A DNA stretch of 8,881 bases, from the NCBI GenBank assembly GCA_003136615.1, contig PLFA01000147.1, positions 3,630 through 12,510 on the forward strand, written 5' to 3'. Source of the stretch: Caulobacteraceae bacterium. Lineage in GTDB: Bacteria > Pseudomonadota > Alphaproteobacteria > Caulobacterales > Caulobacteraceae. Positions 6,430 to 8,881 of this stretch are shown here, piece after piece. The position numbers and the translations under genes are program-made. The notes under the pieces are model-generated. The model searched no databases and had not been told where the DNA came from. It saw only the letters and a list, made by a program, of their open reading frames with translations. The number at the start of each line of letters is the position of its first letter. Within the stretch, counting starts at the first letter, position 1.

Positions 6430-6951
6430 GTGATCGAGGTTCGCGCGAGGCCCGGCGAGACTCAAGGAACCCTCTGGTTCGCCGGCCGAGGCTATTTCTG
6501 TGCTCTCGGCCGCGCTGGCGTGGTGGCGGATAAACACGAGCGTGATGGCGGCACGCCCCAGGGTCGCTTTTTCCTTCGCGAGTTGCGCTACCGCGCCGAC
6601 CGGATCGCTGCGCCCGCGACCAGTCTGCCCGCCTATCCCATCGACGCCGCCGATGGCTGGTCCGATGATCCCCTCGATAGCGCCTATAACCGTTTGGTGA
6701 GGCTTCCCCATCCGGCTCGCGCCGAAGCCCTGATGCGCGAGGATGACCTCTACGACGCCCTGGTGGTGATCGGTTACAACGATGACCCCGTCAGTCCGGG
6801 CGCGGGGAGCGCGATCTTCCTGCATGTGGCGAAGGGTCAGGCTGGCGATTTCGAACCCACCGCCGGATGCGTTGCCCTGCCGCTGGATGATCTGCGGCGG
6901 GTCCTGACTCGGTGCGGCCCAAACACCCAGATCGATATCCGCCTCGTCTGA
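6430..6951 (+). CDS. YkuD-family L,D-transpeptidase-like protein without visible signal peptide
   Basis: The YkuD fold forms 3-3 peptidoglycan cross-links or attaches proteins to peptidoglycan through a catalytic cysteine. This 173-residue protein (start GTG 6430) carries the family's catalytic pair, His132 in I-F-L-H-V and Cys147 in P-T-A-G-C-V-A-L. The usual Arg after the Cys is replaced by Ala, as in the YkuD subgroup I associate with COG3786. The central G-T-P-x-G-R-F-x-L-R segment is also typical of that subgroup. No signal peptide or membrane segment is visible from either GTG 6430 or the earlier TTG 6409, which is odd for an enzyme of the periplasm. It lies 43 bases after the cytochrome c gene and 42 bases before queA. 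The family call is good; the substrate and place of action are uncertain. Confidence 0.85.
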   Translation: MIEVRARPGETQGTLWFAGRGYFCALGRAGVVADKHERDGGTPQGRFFLRELRYRADRIAAPATSLPAYPIDAADGWSDDPLDSAYNRLVRLPHPARAEALMREDDLYDALVVIGYNDDPVSPGAGSAIFLHVAKGQAGDFEPTAGCVALPLDDLRRVLTRCGPNTQIDIRLV

Positions 6952-6952
6952 T

Positions 6953-6963
6953 CGCCCCTTGGC
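6953..6963 (+). repeat. 11-base direct repeat, copy 2
   Basis: This is the second copy of CGCCCCTTGGC, starting two bases after the stop codon of the L,D-transpeptidase-like gene. Together with copy 1 at 6403-6413 it brackets that gene. Confidence 0.4.
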
Positions 6964-6967
6964 CTGA

Positions 6968-6993
6968 GCGCCGGTTCCGGGCACAGGCGGCGC
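6968..6993 (+). promoter_or_regulatory. Possible hairpin over the queA ribosome binding site
   Basis: GCGCCG (6968-6973) can pair with CGGCGC (6988-6993), which ends directly before the queA ATG. The only purine-rich site for queA, AGGCGG at about 6985-6990, would be partly inside the stem. This could damp queA translation unless ribosomes from the upstream gene open it. No promoter was recognised in this gap. Confidence 0.25.
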
Positions 6994-8058
6994 ATGCTCG
7001 TCTCGGACTTTGATTTCGACCTGCCGCCGGAGCGGATCGCCCTGCGACCGGCGCAGCCCCGGGACGCCGCCCGGTTGCTGGCCGTAACCCCCGGCGGAGG
7101 TCTTCGCGATCACCATGTTCGCGATCTGCCTGACCTGCTCCAGCCCGGTGACGCCCTGGTTTTCAATGACACGCGGGTCATCGCCGCGCGCCTGCATGGC
7201 CGCCGCACGCGGGGGGAGACGAGCGCGGCCATCGAGGCCACCCTTCACAAGCGCCTGGGCCCTGACCGCTGGGCCGCCTTCGCGCGACCAGCCAAGCGCC
7301 TTAAGGCCGGCGACGAGATCGTCTTTATCGGCGCCGAGACCGGCGGTTGTCTGGCGGCCAGGGTCGAGAAGTTGGGGGAGGGCGGTGAGGTGGTTCTCGC
7401 CTTCGCGCAATCAGGGGCCGATCTCGACGCCGCCATCGCCGCGCACGGCGCCATGCCGCTGCCCCCCTATATCGCCGCGCGCCGCCCCGAGGATGAGCGG
7501 GACCAGCACGACTATCAGACCATGTTCGCCCGCGAGCCGGCGTCCGTCGCCGCGCCCACCGCCGGTCTGCATTTCACGCCCGAACTGATGGCGCGGCTGG
7601 CCGCGCGGGGCGTAAGCGCCCATTTTCTGACCCTGGAGGTGGGCGCGGGGACCTTCCTGCCGGTGAAGTCAGAGTTCGTAGCCGAGCACGAGATGCATGC
7701 CGAGCGCGGGATCATCTCGGCGGACACGGCGACCGCTTTGAACGCCGCGCGTCAGGCGGGTGGCCGGCTCGTCTGCGTGGGCACCACCTCCCTGCGCCTG
7801 ATCGAGAGCGCCGTCGACGAGGGAGGGACAATCCATCCCTTTGACGGCGAAACGGATATCTTCATCACCCCGGGCTACAGATTCCGCGCCGTGGACGGCC
7901 TCATGACCAATTTCCACCTGCCGCGCTCCACTCTCTTCATGCTGGTCTGCGCTTTGGCGGGAGCTGAGACCGTGCGCCGCGCCTATGCCCATGCCGTGGC
8001 CAGCAGCTATCGTTTCTATTCCTACGGCGACGCCTCGCTCCTCTGGCGCGCCGTCTGA
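6994..8058 (+). CDS. queA: S-adenosylmethionine:tRNA ribosyltransferase-isomerase
   Basis: QueA transfers and rearranges the ribosyl part of S-adenosylmethionine onto preQ1-modified tRNA, giving epoxyqueuosine at wobble position 34 of GUN-anticodon tRNAs. The 354-residue protein is full length. It starts with the family's typical F-D-F-D-L-P-P-E-R-I-A and continues with LVFNDTRVIAARL. Later signatures are APTAGLHFTPEL, the GTTSLRLIES segment, DIFITPGYRFRAVDGLMTNFHLP (in parts) and the closing YRFYSYGDASLL. Its stop codon overlaps the tgt start by one base (TGATG), so the two queuosine genes are translationally coupled. No truncation or missing motif is seen. Confidence 0.97.
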   Translation: MLVSDFDFDLPPERIALRPAQPRDAARLLAVTPGGGLRDHHVRDLPDLLQPGDALVFNDTRVIAARLHGRRTRGETSAAIEATLHKRLGPDRWAAFARPAKRLKAGDEIVFIGAETGGCLAARVEKLGEGGEVVLAFAQSGADLDAAIAAHGAMPLPPYIAARRPEDERDQHDYQTMFAREPASVAAPTAGLHFTPELMARLAARGVSAHFLTLEVGAGTFLPVKSEFVAEHEMHAERGIISADTATALNAARQAGGRLVCVGTTSLRLIESAVDEGGTIHPFDGETDIFITPGYRFRAVDGLMTNFHLPRSTLFMLVCALAGAETVRRAYAHAVASSYRFYSYGDASLLWRAV

Positions 8059-8881
8059 TGGGCGCGTTTCCGTTCCACATCGCGGCGCGGGATGGGGCGG
8101 CGCGCACCGGCGTCCTGACCACCTCGCGCGGGGTAATCGAGACGCCTGCCTTCATGCCCGTGGGGACGGCCGGAACGGTCAAGGCCCTGACCATGGATCA
8201 GGTGCGCGCCACGGGGGCCCAGATCATCCTGGGCAATACGGTTCATCTGATGCTCCGGCCCGGGGCGGAGCGCGTGGCGCGGCTGGGCGGTCTTCACCGG
8301 TTCGGCGGCTGGGAGGGGCCCATCCTCACCGACTCCGGCGGCTTTCAGATCATGTCGCTCTCGGCCCTCACCAAGGTCGCCGAGGAGGCGGCCACCTTCG
8401 CCAGCCCCATCGACGGGTCGCGCCATGTGCTGAGCCCCGAGCGGTCCGTCGAGATCCAGGCCGATCTGCTGGGCTCTGATATCGTGATGCAGCTGGATGA
8501 GTGCGTGGCGTGGCCGGCCGTGGAGGTGCGCGCCGGCGAGGCGCTACGCCTCTCGGCCCGTTGGGGCGCGAGATGCAAGACGGCCTTTGGCGAGCGTGAG
8601 ACCCAGGCCCTTTTCGGCATCCAGCAGGGGTCCACCTTCGAGGCGCTGCGCCGGGAATCCTCCGATCGTCTGATCGAGATCGGCTTTGATGGCTATGCGC
8701 TCGGGGGCCTCGCGGTTGGCGAAGGGCACGAGGCCATGTGCGAGGTGTTGGACTATGCGCCGGGGCTCTTGCCCGCCGACCGGCCGCGCTACCTGATGGG
8801 GGTGGGCAAGCCGCTCGATATCGTCGAGGCCGTGGCGCGGGGTGTCGACATGTTCGATTGCGTGCTGCCGACCCGCGCCGG
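8058..8881 (+). CDS. tgt: tRNA-guanine transglycosylase, 3' end missing
   Basis: Tgt swaps guanine 34 in tRNAs with GUN anticodons for preQ1, the step before QueA. The ATG at 8058 overlaps the queA stop, and the frame stays open to the window end (274 codons). Visible features are P-A-F-M-P-V-G-T near the N-terminus, the T-D-S-G-G-F-Q loop with Asp92 (general acid/base position), the M-Q-L-D-E-C substrate-binding segment, G-I-Q-Q-G-S, the G-G-L-A-V-G-E-G loop, and M-F-D-C-V-L-P-T-R with Asp267, the expected nucleophile (Z. mobilis Asp280, E. coli Asp264). The zinc-binding Cys/His cluster and the C-terminus lie beyond the window. The wording resembles Z. mobilis Tgt, which supports an alphaproteobacterial origin. 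Confidence 0.97.
   Translation, partial: MGAFPFHIAARDGAARTGVLTTSRGVIETPAFMPVGTAGTVKALTMDQVRATGAQIILGNTVHLMLRPGAERVARLGGLHRFGGWEGPILTDSGGFQIMSLSALTKVAEEAATFASPIDGSRHVLSPERSVEIQADLLGSDIVMQLDECVAWPAVEVRAGEALRLSARWGARCKTAFGERETQALFGIQQGSTFEALRRESSDRLIEIGFDGYALGGLAVGEGHEAMCEVLDYAPGLLPADRPRYLMGVGKPLDIVEAVARGVDMFDCVLPTRA

Noticed and set aside
6343..7410. A 355-residue open frame on the - strand over the L,D-transpeptidase-like gene and queA.
   Set aside because: It spans two well-supported + strand genes and shows no family motif, so it is a GC-bias shadow.
1..8881. CRISPR arrays, tRNA genes, insertion sequences, toxin-antitoxin or defence genes.
   Set aside because: No repeat-spacer pattern, cloverleaf, transposase or related motif was recognised; coding genes fill almost the whole window.

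Overview
This window reads as a chromosomal housekeeping segment of a GC-rich alphaproteobacterium, most likely Caulobacterales (Caulobacter, Phenylobacterium or Brevundimonas-like). The reasons are high GC with strong third-position GC, a GyrA with the insertion and wording typical of alphaproteobacteria, a Tgt that resembles the Zymomonas mobilis enzyme, and the order gyrA - coaD - cyclophilin(s) - queA - tgt, which I recall from Caulobacter-type genomes. All nine genes lie on the + strand with very short gaps. I see no tRNA, rRNA, CRISPR array, insertion sequence or phage gene.

Layout. Positions 1-2358 hold the 3' three quarters of gyrA, starting just after the catalytic tyrosine. coaD (2355-2846) overlaps the gyrA stop by four bases. 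Two cyclophilin-type prolyl isomerases follow: an exported one with a long insertion (2901-3782) and a minimal cytoplasmic one (3790-4239). The only sizeable gap, 4240-4367, carries a terminator-like hairpin and a weak promoter candidate. It introduces a two-gene module: a Tat-exported FAD-dependent amine/L-amino-acid oxidase-like enzyme (4368-5981) and a small periplasmic cytochrome c (5991-6386). Then come a YkuD-family L,D-transpeptidase-like protein without a visible signal peptide (6430-6951), queA (6994-8058) and the 5' two thirds of tgt (8058-8881, cut by the window end).

How the genes work together. gyrA and coaD serve DNA topology and coenzyme A synthesis. queA and tgt are successive steps of queuosine tRNA modification and are coupled by a TGATG stop/start. 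The most interesting unit is the flavoenzyme plus cytochrome c. Both are predicted to be periplasmic and are co-transcribed. The flavoenzyme keeps residues that in snake-venom L-amino acid oxidase bind the substrate carboxylate. This suggests a periplasmic L-amino-acid (or amine) dehydrogenase that passes electrons to its neighbouring cytochrome c instead of to oxygen, by analogy with nicotine oxidoreductase NicA2 and its cytochrome CycN. That is inference, and I do not claim a wholly new system. The rest of the window looks ordinary.
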